From contig JAKVCF010000060.1 in the NCBI GenBank assembly GCA_022447335.1, positions 1-12,904 of the forward strand: 12,904 nucleotides of DNA, written 5' to 3'. Below are positions 1 through 7,218 of the stretch, piece after piece. The first letter of the stretch is position 1. Each line of letters begins with the position of its first letter. The notes under the pieces are model-generated. The model did not search any database. It was not told the origin of the DNA and worked only from the letters and a program-made list of their open reading frames with translations. Source of the DNA: Planctomycetota bacterium. GTDB lineage: Bacteria; Planctomycetota; UBA1135. Position numbers and translations under genes: made by a program.

Positions 1-1838
1 CAGAGACATTAGCTGCGCTGGCCGCAACGGCAGTCGCTGGCATGGCTGCAGTGATCTGGGTGCATAGCCGCATCTTGCAGAACAAGCCGATGTTCGGATC
101 TGAATCGCTAATCGGAAACTTAGTCATTGCCGGTGGCGCACTCACTCTACTTGTCGCCCTACGCCATCTAGGGCGACATAAGTTTGTAATACCACTCACA
201 CTGGCTCTGATTCTGATTCCAAGCATTACGCCTTTTACGCGCTGGGTGAAGCTGGAAAGCGGCCTAAAAAATCTTACCAGCCAAAATCTACCCAATATCA
301 CCTTCTTACTGCTCGACACGCAACGCGCTGATCGCCTGAGCTGCTACGGATATGAGCGAGAAGACGGAAAAAAAGTATCACCAGTTATTGATGCGCTCGC
401 CGCACAAGGAACACAATTCGATTGGTGCTACGCCGCCGCGCCATGGACGCGCCCATCGATCGCTTCAATGTTTACTGGCGTCTATCCAACTACGCACGGC
501 GCGTACGAGCCAACCCGTGCTTTACCGGACTGGACAGTCACCATGGCCGAGGTCTTGCATGAAAAAGGCTACATCACAGGAGGGTTCTCGGCCAACGCAA
601 ATATTTCAGCAGTATGGGGATTTGGCCAAGGATTCCAAGAGTTCTGGTGCCTTGATGACAAGGAGCTACTCGACATCGTCGCCTTCGGTGAAGCGACTAC
701 GCGCCTACGACGCATTTTAAAGATCCTGCACACCACCGCAGATAACGCCACGGTAGTTAACAAACAGGTTTACCCATTCATTGATCGCGCTAAGGGACAG
801 AATCCCCCGGTCTTCACGTACCTGCAGTACCTCGATCCACACTTCCCCTATCAGCCAGTCGAAGACATTATCAACGACCCGGCGCCAAACCTTGACGACC
901 TGATGCCGGACGTCGACGCCAAGCACAATATATTCTTGCCGTATCCGTTCGAAGGTCGGCCAAAGCCACCTCAGCAAGTGCTCGATGGGTTCTCAAAATT
1001 GTACGACGCCGAAGTTGCCTATATGGACCGAGAGATCGGAAAGTTAATGGCCAAGTTAGAGGAATCAGGCCTTTACGGCGGACCGAACGACTTGCTAATA
1101 ATCACAAGTGACCATGGGGAAGAATTCTTCGAGCATATGCAATGGGGTCATGGCCAAAACCTCTATCACGAAGTCATCCGCGTGCCACTGATCGTGGTCG
1201 GGCCCGGCGTTCCAGCTGGTCAAATCATCGAAACTCCGGTATCGCTAGTTGATCTATTACCAACCTTGGCCGAAGTTGTCGATGGCGATGACCTGATCCA
1301 TAACGGCATTAAACGGGAAACGGAGGAGGGCTCAACGATAGGCCTGGACCACCCGGGCAAGTCTCTAGTTCAACTATGGACGGACGGTGACGAAGAAGGC
1401 CTGCGCGACATCTACTCCGAGAAAAATCGGCTCCCAGGCCACATCTCACTCCGGCGCGGAAACTTTAAGTTGATTGAAGTTGAGAACCGTGACGTCAAAG
1501 TTGACGGTGAGCGCGGCGAAGCGGTCGACTTGAAGTACTACTCGTTGTATGACGTCGGGAAAGACCCTTTTGAAAAGCGTGGATACTACGACGTCCTGAT
1601 GGCCGACTACCCTGTGCACCCGGATGTTCAAGATCGCTTTACGCTCGTTCCGGAAGAACTCGCTGAGGCCATGGGCGATCTACTAAGCCGTAAACAGATC
1701 CAGCGCGACAACGCTGAGAAGATTAGCTTTGGGCACAAAGATAAGAAGCTCAGCCGCGCCGAGGTCGAGCGGCTCTATGAGTTGGGCTACCTCGACGAAG
1801 AATCCTATCTAAAGATAATTACCGAAATCGGCGGTTAA
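1..1838 (+). CDS. Membrane-anchored sulfatase / alkaline-phosphatase-superfamily hydrolase or transferase, 5' partial
   Basis: The frame is open from the left edge (encoding a hydrophobic ETLAALAATAVAG stretch before the first ATG at 42), so the true start is probably upstream. Numbered from that ATG, hydrophobic segments lie at about 24-42 and 47-63, followed by a sulfatase-fold domain from residue 84. Visible superfamily landmarks are NITFLLLDTQRADRLSCYGY (metal ligand D92), PWTRPSIASMFTG (nucleophile region, T136), YLDPHF (265-267), TSDHGEEF (D357, H358) and GHGQNLYHE (H370, H377). The C-terminus ends in a VERLYELGYLDEE-like segment, as in many bacterial sulfatase-like proteins. The position that carries the formylglycine-precursor Cys or Ser in true sulfatases is Thr here, so sulfate-ester hydrolysis is doubtful. 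Phospho-transfer or phosphodiester chemistry is an alternative. The active domain probably faces the periplasm (inference from the N-terminal membrane segments). It is convergent with the acyltransferase gene at 1843. Confidence 0.88.
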   Translation, partial: ETLAALAATAVAGMAAVIWVHSRILQNKPMFGSESLIGNLVIAGGALTLLVALRHLGRHKFVIPLTLALILIPSITPFTRWVKLESGLKNLTSQNLPNITFLLLDTQRADRLSCYGYEREDGKKVSPVIDALAAQGTQFDWCYAAAPWTRPSIASMFTGVYPTTHGAYEPTRALPDWTVTMAEVLHEKGYITGGFSANANISAVWGFGQGFQEFWCLDDKELLDIVAFGEATTRLRRILKILHTTADNATVVNKQVYPFIDRAKGQNPPVFTYLQYLDPHFPYQPVEDIINDPAPNLDDLMPDVDAKHNIFLPYPFEGRPKPPQQVLDGFSKLYDAEVAYMDREIGKLMAKLEESGLYGGPNDLLIITSDHGEEFFEHMQWGHGQNLYHEVIRVPLIVVGPGVPAGQIIETPVSLVDLLPTLAEVVDGDDLIHNGIKRETEEGSTIGLDHPGKSLVQLWTDGDEEGLRDIYSEKNRLPGHISLRRGNFKLIEVENRDVKVDGERGEAVDLKYYSLYDVGKDPFEKRGYYDVLMADYPVHPDVQDRFTLVPEELAEAMGDLLSRKQIQRDNAEKISFGHKDKKLSRAEVERLYELGYLDEESYLKIITEIGG

Positions 1839-1842
1839 ACCA

Positions 1843-3018
1843 CTAGATCGAAGCCTTTTCCATCGCGGCCCCGGCACGCTTGGCGCGAACATGACGGACT
1901 TTGCAGTGCATGCGCACCCACAGACCAGCGGCACTGCGGCGTGGAATCACAACCTGCACCTGCTGACGCATAGGGCCTCCATACTGGCCCAAGATGTGAG
2001 TACCAGCCGTGTTGCCGCGCGAGGCGTCAATCCAGCGCAAGCCAATCTCACGCCCGCGTTGCACCATATCCTCCAGCATGACCGATCCTAACCCGTAGCT
2101 GCGATAGTCGTTGTCATAGGCCATATAGAAAGACAGGAAACGATTGCCATCGATATAGCCCCAATGACTAGCCAGCGCCCGGCCATTGAGGCGCACTTCC
2201 GAACAGGCAAGCGTGCCTTTCGGGACCACGCGCGACCACACTTCGCGCAGCATATCTGTAGTCGATCCACCCTGCAGCGCAGTGGCGTCGCCGCCTTCTC
2301 CTTTCCAGCTCCTCGATTCGACTTCGACCGTGTTCTTCCAGGCTTGATCCAGCTCGTTCTCGCCAACGCGCCAGAACGGCATCTCGACCTCACCCTCCTT
2401 TGCTAACTTCCTGCGAAATTTAGTGATGCGATAGAGCTGCTTCTTCGTGCGTGGATCGCCATCCTCAGCCAAAAAATCCTGAAGATCGAGCGTTGGAGAA
2501 ACCCCAGCTGAAAAGACTTCGGGCTTAGGTAACACCGAAGCGCCGTGCAGTCGATCGATCGCCGCCGCAGTCGGGCCACCGTCTTCGATTTCACGCAACA
2601 TCCAGCAAGTCCACCCGGGAATCTCACAACGGGCGTGTGACCAAGCAAAGTGCAGCAGCCCAAAAGCCGCCGTGGCATCGCGTGCCGGAACTTCAAAATT
2701 ATCAGTCGCCGGCCATCCCAAAATAGTCAGAGCCGGGGTCAGTCGCCGACCAATACGAACCTTCTGCTTAACCATCGGCAGCGCAGCGACTAGAGCCCCT
2801 GATTTATCGCGTGCGATAAAGAGAAAAACTTCAGAACCACCACAGCAATGACGAGCCCACGGCACCAGCCAATCGGAGCTAGCGTAGAACCAGGGGCGAT
2901 CACCTGCCCGGGTCAACTGTGCGACTAAATCATCAAGCTCAGCAGCGACCGACTCCAGTCCGGAAAGCCCGGACAGGCAGTCAAAGCGCAGATTGCCGTC
3001 TTTCTCAGAGACCGCCAC
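1843..3018 (-). CDS. GNAT/FemAB-like acyltransferase (CelD/BcsL type, Acetyltransf_6-like)
   Basis: A 391-residue protein resembling the CelD/BcsL family of acyltransferases found in exopolysaccharide and cellulose loci. The N-terminal half has the typical WFYASSDWLVPWARH segment (about 43-57) and a core strand FLFIARDKSGALVAALPM (65-82). The GNAT-like half runs from about 195 to 345: a Lys/Arg-rich RITKFRRKLAKEG start (197-209), the ESRSWKG motif (234-240), and LASHWGYIDGNRFLSFYMAYD (282-302), followed by YGLGSVMLEDM and DASRGNT. The family is thought to use an acyl-CoA donor; the acceptor here is unknown. The start is GTG at 3018 with a purine-rich AGAGAGGGA ending about four bases upstream, one of the few good ribosome sites in the window. 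It is divergent from the glycosyltransferase run and could share its regulatory region, which suggests a role in modifying the same glycan (inference). Confidence 0.82.
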   Translation of the reverse strand: MAVSEKDGNLRFDCLSGLSGLESVAAELDDLVAQLTRAGDRPWFYASSDWLVPWARHCCGGSEVFLFIARDKSGALVAALPMVKQKVRIGRRLTPALTILGWPATDNFEVPARDATAAFGLLHFAWSHARCEIPGWTCWMLREIEDGGPTAAAIDRLHGASVLPKPEVFSAGVSPTLDLQDFLAEDGDPRTKKQLYRITKFRRKLAKEGEVEMPFWRVGENELDQAWKNTVEVESRSWKGEGGDATALQGGSTTDMLREVWSRVVPKGTLACSEVRLNGRALASHWGYIDGNRFLSFYMAYDNDYRSYGLGSVMLEDMVQRGREIGLRWIDASRGNTAGTHILGQYGGPMRQQVQVVIPRRSAAGLWVRMHCKVRHVRAKRAGAAMEKASI

Positions 3019-3171
3019 AACGTCCCTCTCTAGGCCGGGGCGGGGCGCCCCGTTGGCCTTCTCCCCCTATTCTGACGAAGCGCTGGAGCAGTACAAGGAA
3101 GCTGGTTCCATGGATCGAAAATGGAAAAGCCCAAATAAAGGAAGCCGACCGCTAGAAGCTCCGGGAGCTCC
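3019..3171. promoter_or_regulatory. Divergent intergenic region, likely promoter area for both flanking transcripts
   Basis: This stretch separates the minus-strand acyltransferase from the plus-strand glycosyltransferase run, so both transcripts probably start in or near it. No clear -35/-10 pair was found on either strand. The visible structure is a GC-rich palindrome at 3041-3052 and a purine-rich ribosome site next to the GTG at 3018. The regulatory role is inferred from position alone. Confidence 0.4.
3041..3052. repeat. Perfect 12-base palindrome CGGGGCGCCCCG
   Basis: CGGGGCGCCCCG is its own reverse complement and sits 22 bases upstream of the minus-strand GTG start at 3018, inside the divergent gap. 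GGCC tetramers flank it at 3033-3036 and 3055-3058. It could be a protein-binding site or an mRNA hairpin near the acyltransferase start, or simply GC-rich chance sequence. Confidence 0.4.
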
Positions 3172-4023
3172 ATGAAGATCCTGACAGGATGCTTGCCAAG
3201 CCCCAACGCTCTTCGGGACAATGCCACAGCGCAATCCATGTACAGGTTCACAATTCTGCTGGCCGCGCACAACCGACTCGAGCTCCTCAAGCAAGCTGTC
3301 GCGAGTGCCGTGACCGAAGCGAATGACCAGGATGAAGTCCTGGTGATCGACGATGGTTCGGACAAACAAACATACGATTGGCTAGATCAGGCTGCGGCCG
3401 ATGAGCCTAAGCTGCGCGTAATCCACCAGGAAAACCTAGGCGTATCTTCCGCGCGCGCCAACGGAGTCGATGCAGCTAAGGGAGAATTTATTTTCATCCT
3501 CGATAGCGACGACCAAGTAGAACCAGGCGCGCTCATAGCGGTATCCGAAGCATATGCCAAAGAACCGATGATTGATCTGCTCTACGGTGACAACCTGCAT
3601 GTTTTTGCAAGCGGAGCTACGCGCTACCGCCGTTATAAGCAGTACTCGAGCAACCAACGCTTTCTTTGGGCGACCCTTCTGTGCCCCCGCGTACCTTTCA
3701 AGCACTCTGGCACTTCATTCCGCCGCGCAACGGCACTTGAACTAGGCAACTACGACACCAGCATGCCAATAAAGATCGACGTGGACTTCTTCCTGAAGTT
3801 CATGCACCGTGACCGGGTACTGCGACACCTGCCCGTGCCACTGGCACGCTTCCAGGTGCACGACGAGATGATGAGCCGCGATCGCACCAAAGGGATTCGT
3901 ACCTGGATGGCGCTTATTGATCGCTATGGGCCAAAAAACGTCGTTCTGCGGCTATTCTTGAAGCTGTGCCGCAATGGATCAGAGCGCCTTAAGGGGCTCT
4001 ACGAATCACTGAAACGTCGCTAG
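3172..4023 (+). CDS. Family 2 glycosyltransferase (GT-A fold)
   Basis: A 283-residue GT2 enzyme that should transfer a sugar from a nucleotide-sugar donor. The domain begins at YRFTILLAAHNRLELLKQAV (24-43). It carries VLVIDDGSD (56-64, nucleotide-binding Asp pair), ENLGVSSARANG (87-98) and the metal-binding DxD-type ILDSDDQVEPG (109-119). A later acidic KIDVDFFLKF segment (201-210) sits where the catalytic-base region of GT2 enzymes lies. No C-terminal membrane helices are visible, so it is probably a soluble or peripheral cytoplasmic enzyme. The start at 3172 has GGGAG four bases upstream. An ATG at 3238 (residue 23) would begin right at the domain, MYRFTILL, and is an alternative start, though it lacks a ribosome site. 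It is the first gene of the five-gene run. Donor and acceptor are unknown. Confidence 0.88.
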   Translation: MKILTGCLPSPNALRDNATAQSMYRFTILLAAHNRLELLKQAVASAVTEANDQDEVLVIDDGSDKQTYDWLDQAAADEPKLRVIHQENLGVSSARANGVDAAKGEFIFILDSDDQVEPGALIAVSEAYAKEPMIDLLYGDNLHVFASGATRYRRYKQYSSNQRFLWATLLCPRVPFKHSGTSFRRATALELGNYDTSMPIKIDVDFFLKFMHRDRVLRHLPVPLARFQVHDEMMSRDRTKGIRTWMALIDRYGPKNVVLRLFLKLCRNGSERLKGLYESLKRR

Positions 4024-4048
4024 ACTTCCAAATTTTCGTCAACCTTTA

Positions 4049-5188
4049 ATGCGCGCCCTCCTCTTCCCGGGACACTTCGTCCAATACAGCATCGAGCTCG
4101 CCAACGGGTTGGTCGAAGCTGGAGCCGAAGTTGGGCTGGCTACTCACCCGGACAGCGCAGAGAAATTGGTCGGGCCACGCTGGCGCGAGCTCCTCGATGA
4201 ACGTGTGCAGTTCTTGGCTATGCCGGGCGCCCCAGTGCGCAAGCCTTGGACACGTTCCTACCTGCTTAATCGCGGCTGGCTTAAGCGCACCATCCGTAGC
4301 TTTACTCCCGATGTAATCCACCTACAAGATGGCAACGACCTAGCCACCTTGCTTATGGCTTGGCGCACGCGCATACCGGTCACTGTCACAATCCACGACG
4401 TGGTCGCTCACCCGGGCGATGAAAAGAACATGTCATGGCGCATGGATTTCTTGATTAACAAGATCCTGATGCCACGCGCACGAAAGCGGAACACGCAGTT
4501 CGTACTACACGGCAAGTCGCTCCGCAGCGACTTCCTACGCGACTGGAAAACCACTGAGGACTGCGTACACGTGGTGCCGCACGGCATTCTCGCCGGCTTC
4601 GTACAGCCCGGCGAAAGCCTAGAAGGAGTCGGAGTGGGCGACCCTCCTGGCCCAGCCCTCTTCTTTGGCCGCATGCTCCCATACAAGGGATTGGAGGTGT
4701 TCGCAGCTGCTTTGCCAAAAGTAGTTGCCGCTCTCCCCCAAGCGCGGTTCTTGGTTGCAGGACGGGGCCCCTCCTTGGACAGGGCCCGCGATCAGCTGTC
4801 AAAATTTGAACAGGTCGAAATTCGCGACAAGTACATCCAGTCCAAAGAAGTCGCTGAGCTCTACCGCCGCGCATGCGTGAATCTGGCACCCTACATCGAA
4901 GCTAGTCAGTCCGGTGTGATCGCTGCCGGCTACGCCTTCGGAGTTCCTTCCATCGCCAGTAGAGTCGGCGCGATCCCTGAAGTGGTCGTCCACGAAGAAA
5001 ATGGCCTGCTAGTAAAGCCTGGAGATGCAGACTCCTTAGCTGAGGCGCTGATTCGCTATTTCAACGACTCCAATCTCCGCGCGCAGCTTCAAAATAGTGT
5101 GCGCGCCTGGGCTTCTGGCCCACTCGCTTGGTCGAGCGTTGCCCGGAAAACTCTCGAGGTCTATGCCCGCGCATGTCGAAAGGCTTAA
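4049..5188 (+). CDS. Family 4 glycosyltransferase (GT-B fold)
   Basis: A 379-residue GT-B enzyme. The N-terminal Rossmann-like domain begins MRALLFPGHFVQYSIELANG with a Gly and His at the acceptor-site loop, followed by FTPDVIHLQDG (85-95) and VTIHDVVAHPG (113-123). The C-terminal donor domain has ALFFGRMLPYKGLEVF (203-218, the conserved GR and K), ARFLVAGRGP (232-241), VAELYRRACVNLAPYIEASQSGVI (268-291) and the SRVGAIPEVVVHEENGLLVKPGD stretch (304-326). The first Glu of the E-x7-E motif is present (E284) but the second position is Ala (292), as in a GT4 subset with an SQSGVI signature. The gene starts 25 bases after the GT2 stop with no purine-rich ribosome site (the upstream bases are AACCTTTA), so translation may be coupled or leader-independent. 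The sugar is unknown. Confidence 0.88.
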   Translation: MRALLFPGHFVQYSIELANGLVEAGAEVGLATHPDSAEKLVGPRWRELLDERVQFLAMPGAPVRKPWTRSYLLNRGWLKRTIRSFTPDVIHLQDGNDLATLLMAWRTRIPVTVTIHDVVAHPGDEKNMSWRMDFLINKILMPRARKRNTQFVLHGKSLRSDFLRDWKTTEDCVHVVPHGILAGFVQPGESLEGVGVGDPPGPALFFGRMLPYKGLEVFAAALPKVVAALPQARFLVAGRGPSLDRARDQLSKFEQVEIRDKYIQSKEVAELYRRACVNLAPYIEASQSGVIAAGYAFGVPSIASRVGAIPEVVVHEENGLLVKPGDADSLAEALIRYFNDSNLRAQLQNSVRAWASGPLAWSSVARKTLEVYARACRKA

Positions 5189-5201
5189 AAGCGTTCTAGC
5201 C

Positions 5202-6107
5202 ATGGCCCCCTCCCCAGCAGACCCAAAAATCGACCGACCAATCCTGTGCTTTGGCACTGGCCGAGGTGGAACGACGGTCTTTCTACGCGTACTTTCCGAG
5301 CACCCAGATCTCGCTTGGTTCTCCAACTACACCCATAGATTCCACCACCGCGCCCTCTATCCACTAGCAGCGTTATCGCGCCTACGTGACTTCCCGTGGC
5401 TAGGTGATGCCTTGCCCTACAACTGGAAGATCCGGCCAAAACCGCGCGAAGCAAATAAGCTCTACCGAGCGATGACTGACGGGGCTTTCACCCAGCCAAA
5501 GCCGCTTAGCCGCAAGGATGCGCGCGAACAGCTTGACGCATGGCGCAGTGCGGTTCGCTCGCACCTCCGCTGGCACGGCAAGCCACGCTTCGTCAACAAA
5601 CATACTGGCTTCCCGCGCTGCGAGTTCTTCCTCGAAATTTTTCCGGACGCGCGCTTTATCCACGTCATGCGAGATGGACGCGCAGTTGCCAACTCACTAA
5701 TGAACGTTCCATGGTGGGATGGCACAATCGAAAACTCGTGGTGGTGGGGCGATATGCGAGAGGAAGACGAAAGGTACTTCGTCGACACTGGGCGCCGGCC
5801 AATCGTTCTCGCTGGCATAGTCTGGAAGACGCTCATGCGCCATAACGAGCGCGAGCTCACTAATGTAAGCCCCGACCAAAAAATCGAGGTTAGCTACACG
5901 AACTTTGTGGCAAGCCCAGCTAGGGTGATGGAAAGCGTGCGCGAATACTGCGGACTGCGCGACAGCCCGAAGTTCGACGCACGAATAAGAAAAATCAAGA
6001 TCCACAATGCCGATGACAAGTGGACTCGTGACCTCGATGAAGATCAAAAGCGATTGCTACATGAGACTATCGCTGATGAACTTTCTCACTTCGGATTTGA
6101 ACTCTGA
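5202..6107 (+). CDS. PAPS-dependent sulfotransferase family protein
   Basis: A 301-residue sulfotransferase that would transfer sulfate from 3'-phosphoadenosine-5'-phosphosulfate to a carbohydrate or lipid hydroxyl. The 5'-phosphosulfate loop is ILCFGTGRGGTTVFLRVL (14-31). The 3'-phosphate-binding segment is RFIHVMRDGRAVANSL (151-166), with the expected Arg157 and Ser165 eight residues apart. A Trp-rich stretch (VPWWDGTIENSWWWGD, 169-184) probably lines the acceptor site (inference). The ATG at 5202 was chosen because it gives a 13-base gap like its neighbours and the domain starts 13 residues later. The alternative ATG at 5163 has GAGG three bases upstream and would overlap the preceding glycosyltransferase by 26 bases; a GTG at 5097 is also in frame. 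Its position between two glycosyltransferases argues for sulfation of the glycan they build. It is probably cytoplasmic, with no signal peptide. Confidence 0.85.
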   Translation: MAPSPADPKIDRPILCFGTGRGGTTVFLRVLSEHPDLAWFSNYTHRFHHRALYPLAALSRLRDFPWLGDALPYNWKIRPKPREANKLYRAMTDGAFTQPKPLSRKDAREQLDAWRSAVRSHLRWHGKPRFVNKHTGFPRCEFFLEIFPDARFIHVMRDGRAVANSLMNVPWWDGTIENSWWWGDMREEDERYFVDTGRRPIVLAGIVWKTLMRHNERELTNVSPDQKIEVSYTNFVASPARVMESVREYCGLRDSPKFDARIRKIKIHNADDKWTRDLDEDQKRLLHETIADELSHFGFEL

Positions 6108-6113
6108 CTTAGC

Positions 6114-7202
6114 ATGAGCCAGCCACGCAAAGTCCGCGTTGCAATGCTCGGCCTCGGGCTTGACACTACCACTGGCATCGCAACGGTAGTCAAGAATTGG
6201 ATTTCGTCTGGATATGCTGAGCGTGTCGAACTGAATTACATTTCGACAAACAGCGCTCAAGTCCCTGGGCAAAAATTTCGCAAGATTTATGAGTGCCTGC
6301 GCGCATATGTTCGCCTCACGCTTGCGCTGCCTCGCACTGACGTTGTACACCTTCATGTGGCGATGTATGGGAGCTTCTGGCGTAAACAGATCCCCTTTCA
6401 TTTAGCGCGCCTCTTCTGCCGCAAGACTATCGTTCATCTACACGGAAGTGAGTTTAAGCAGTTCCATGCCCAAGGCGGATGGTTGCGCAAGAACATGATT
6501 CGCACAATGTTCAGTCGCTCTAGCGCCGCGATGATGCTGTCCGAACAGTGGCGAGATTGGCTGCATTCAGTTTGCACACACAAACCCGAAGTCGAGATTA
6601 TCTACAACACAGCAAAGCGACGCGAAAATCCAGATCGCGCCGGCCGTAGCGAAGTCACAATTTCACTAATGGGCCGCCTTGGCAAGCGCAAGGGAACTTA
6701 CGATTTGATCGAAGCCTTTGAAAAGGTAGTTGCGCAATACCCTCATGCGCGCCTCATGCTGCCAGGTGATGGAGAAATTGACGAAGTCAGAGCTCTGGTC
6801 GCTGAGCGCGGCCTAAGCGAAGTCATTGAGATTCCTGGGTGGGTCTCCGGCGATGCTCAAGATGCACTTTGGGATCGCACTGATATCTACACTCTCCCCT
6901 CTTACAACGAGGGCCTACCAGGAAGTGTGCTTGAAGCAATGAGCGCGGGCCTACCGTGCATATCGACTCCAGTTGGCGGCATTCCCGAAGCCGTGCGCGA
7001 TGGAGAAACTGGCTACCTGGTCGAACCTGGCGATGTGAACGGCCTCGCTGAGGCACTCGGCAGACTGGTTGCTGACGAAAAACTTCGCCTGCGCATGGGC
7101 GCCATGGGCCTCACCCTGCTTAAGCAAAAGTTTGACATCGACAAAATTGTCGACCAGGTCGCCACACTGCAGGAACGACTTGCCTGTGGACCTTCGCGCT
7201 GA
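6114..7202 (+). CDS. Family 4 glycosyltransferase (GT-B fold), second copy
   Basis: A 362-residue GT4 enzyme with all canonical features. The N-terminal loop is LGLGLDTTTGIATVVKNW (12-29), followed by DVVHLHVAMYGSFWRK (76-91) and IVHLHGSEFKQF (106-117). The donor domain has ISLMGRLGKRKGTYDLIEAF (183-202, R188 and K193 for phosphate binding), ARLMLPGDGE (212-221), IPGWVSGDAQDALW (240-253) and the full E-x7-E motif in YNEGLPGSVLEAMSAGLPCI (264-283, E266 and E274), then VGGIPEAVRDGETGYLVEPGD (287-307). This layout suggests a retaining nucleotide-sugar-dependent transferase (family knowledge). It begins six bases after the sulfotransferase stop without a Shine-Dalgarno sequence, so the two are probably co-translated. 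It differs clearly from the GT4 at 4049 and is not a recent duplicate. Donor and acceptor are unknown. Confidence 0.92.
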   Translation: MSQPRKVRVAMLGLGLDTTTGIATVVKNWISSGYAERVELNYISTNSAQVPGQKFRKIYECLRAYVRLTLALPRTDVVHLHVAMYGSFWRKQIPFHLARLFCRKTIVHLHGSEFKQFHAQGGWLRKNMIRTMFSRSSAAMMLSEQWRDWLHSVCTHKPEVEIIYNTAKRRENPDRAGRSEVTISLMGRLGKRKGTYDLIEAFEKVVAQYPHARLMLPGDGEIDEVRALVAERGLSEVIEIPGWVSGDAQDALWDRTDIYTLPSYNEGLPGSVLEAMSAGLPCISTPVGGIPEAVRDGETGYLVEPGDVNGLAEALGRLVADEKLRLRMGAMGLTLLKQKFDIDKIVDQVATLQERLACGPSR

Positions 7203-7218
7203 ACTGAATGCTGTCACC

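Noticed and set aside
3053..3073. TTGGCC and TATTCT as a possible plus-strand promoter
   Set aside because: The spacer is only nine bases, far too short for a sigma70-type promoter.
3069..3096. Minus-strand TTGTAC / CAGAAT pair with about 16 bases between as a promoter for the acyltransferase
   Set aside because: Only three and four of six consensus matches; not distinguishable from chance.
2919..3175. Plus-strand reading frames crossing the acyltransferase start and the divergent gap
   Set aside because: They have no recognisable domain, overlap a supported minus-strand gene and end at or before the GT2 start.
4455..4889. Antisense reading frame opposite the first GT4 gene
   Set aside because: Its translation is Arg/Cys-rich without a motif, while the sense strand carries clear GT4 motifs.
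5097..5201. Upstream extension of the sulfotransferase from a GTG at 5097
   Set aside because: It would overlap the preceding GT4 gene by 92 bases, and the added residues show no conserved feature; the domain begins near 5240.
7069..7218. Upstream extension of the PlsC-like gene from a TTG at 7069
   Set aside because: The region codes for the conserved end of the second GT4 in another frame, and the extension resembles no acyltransferase N-terminus.
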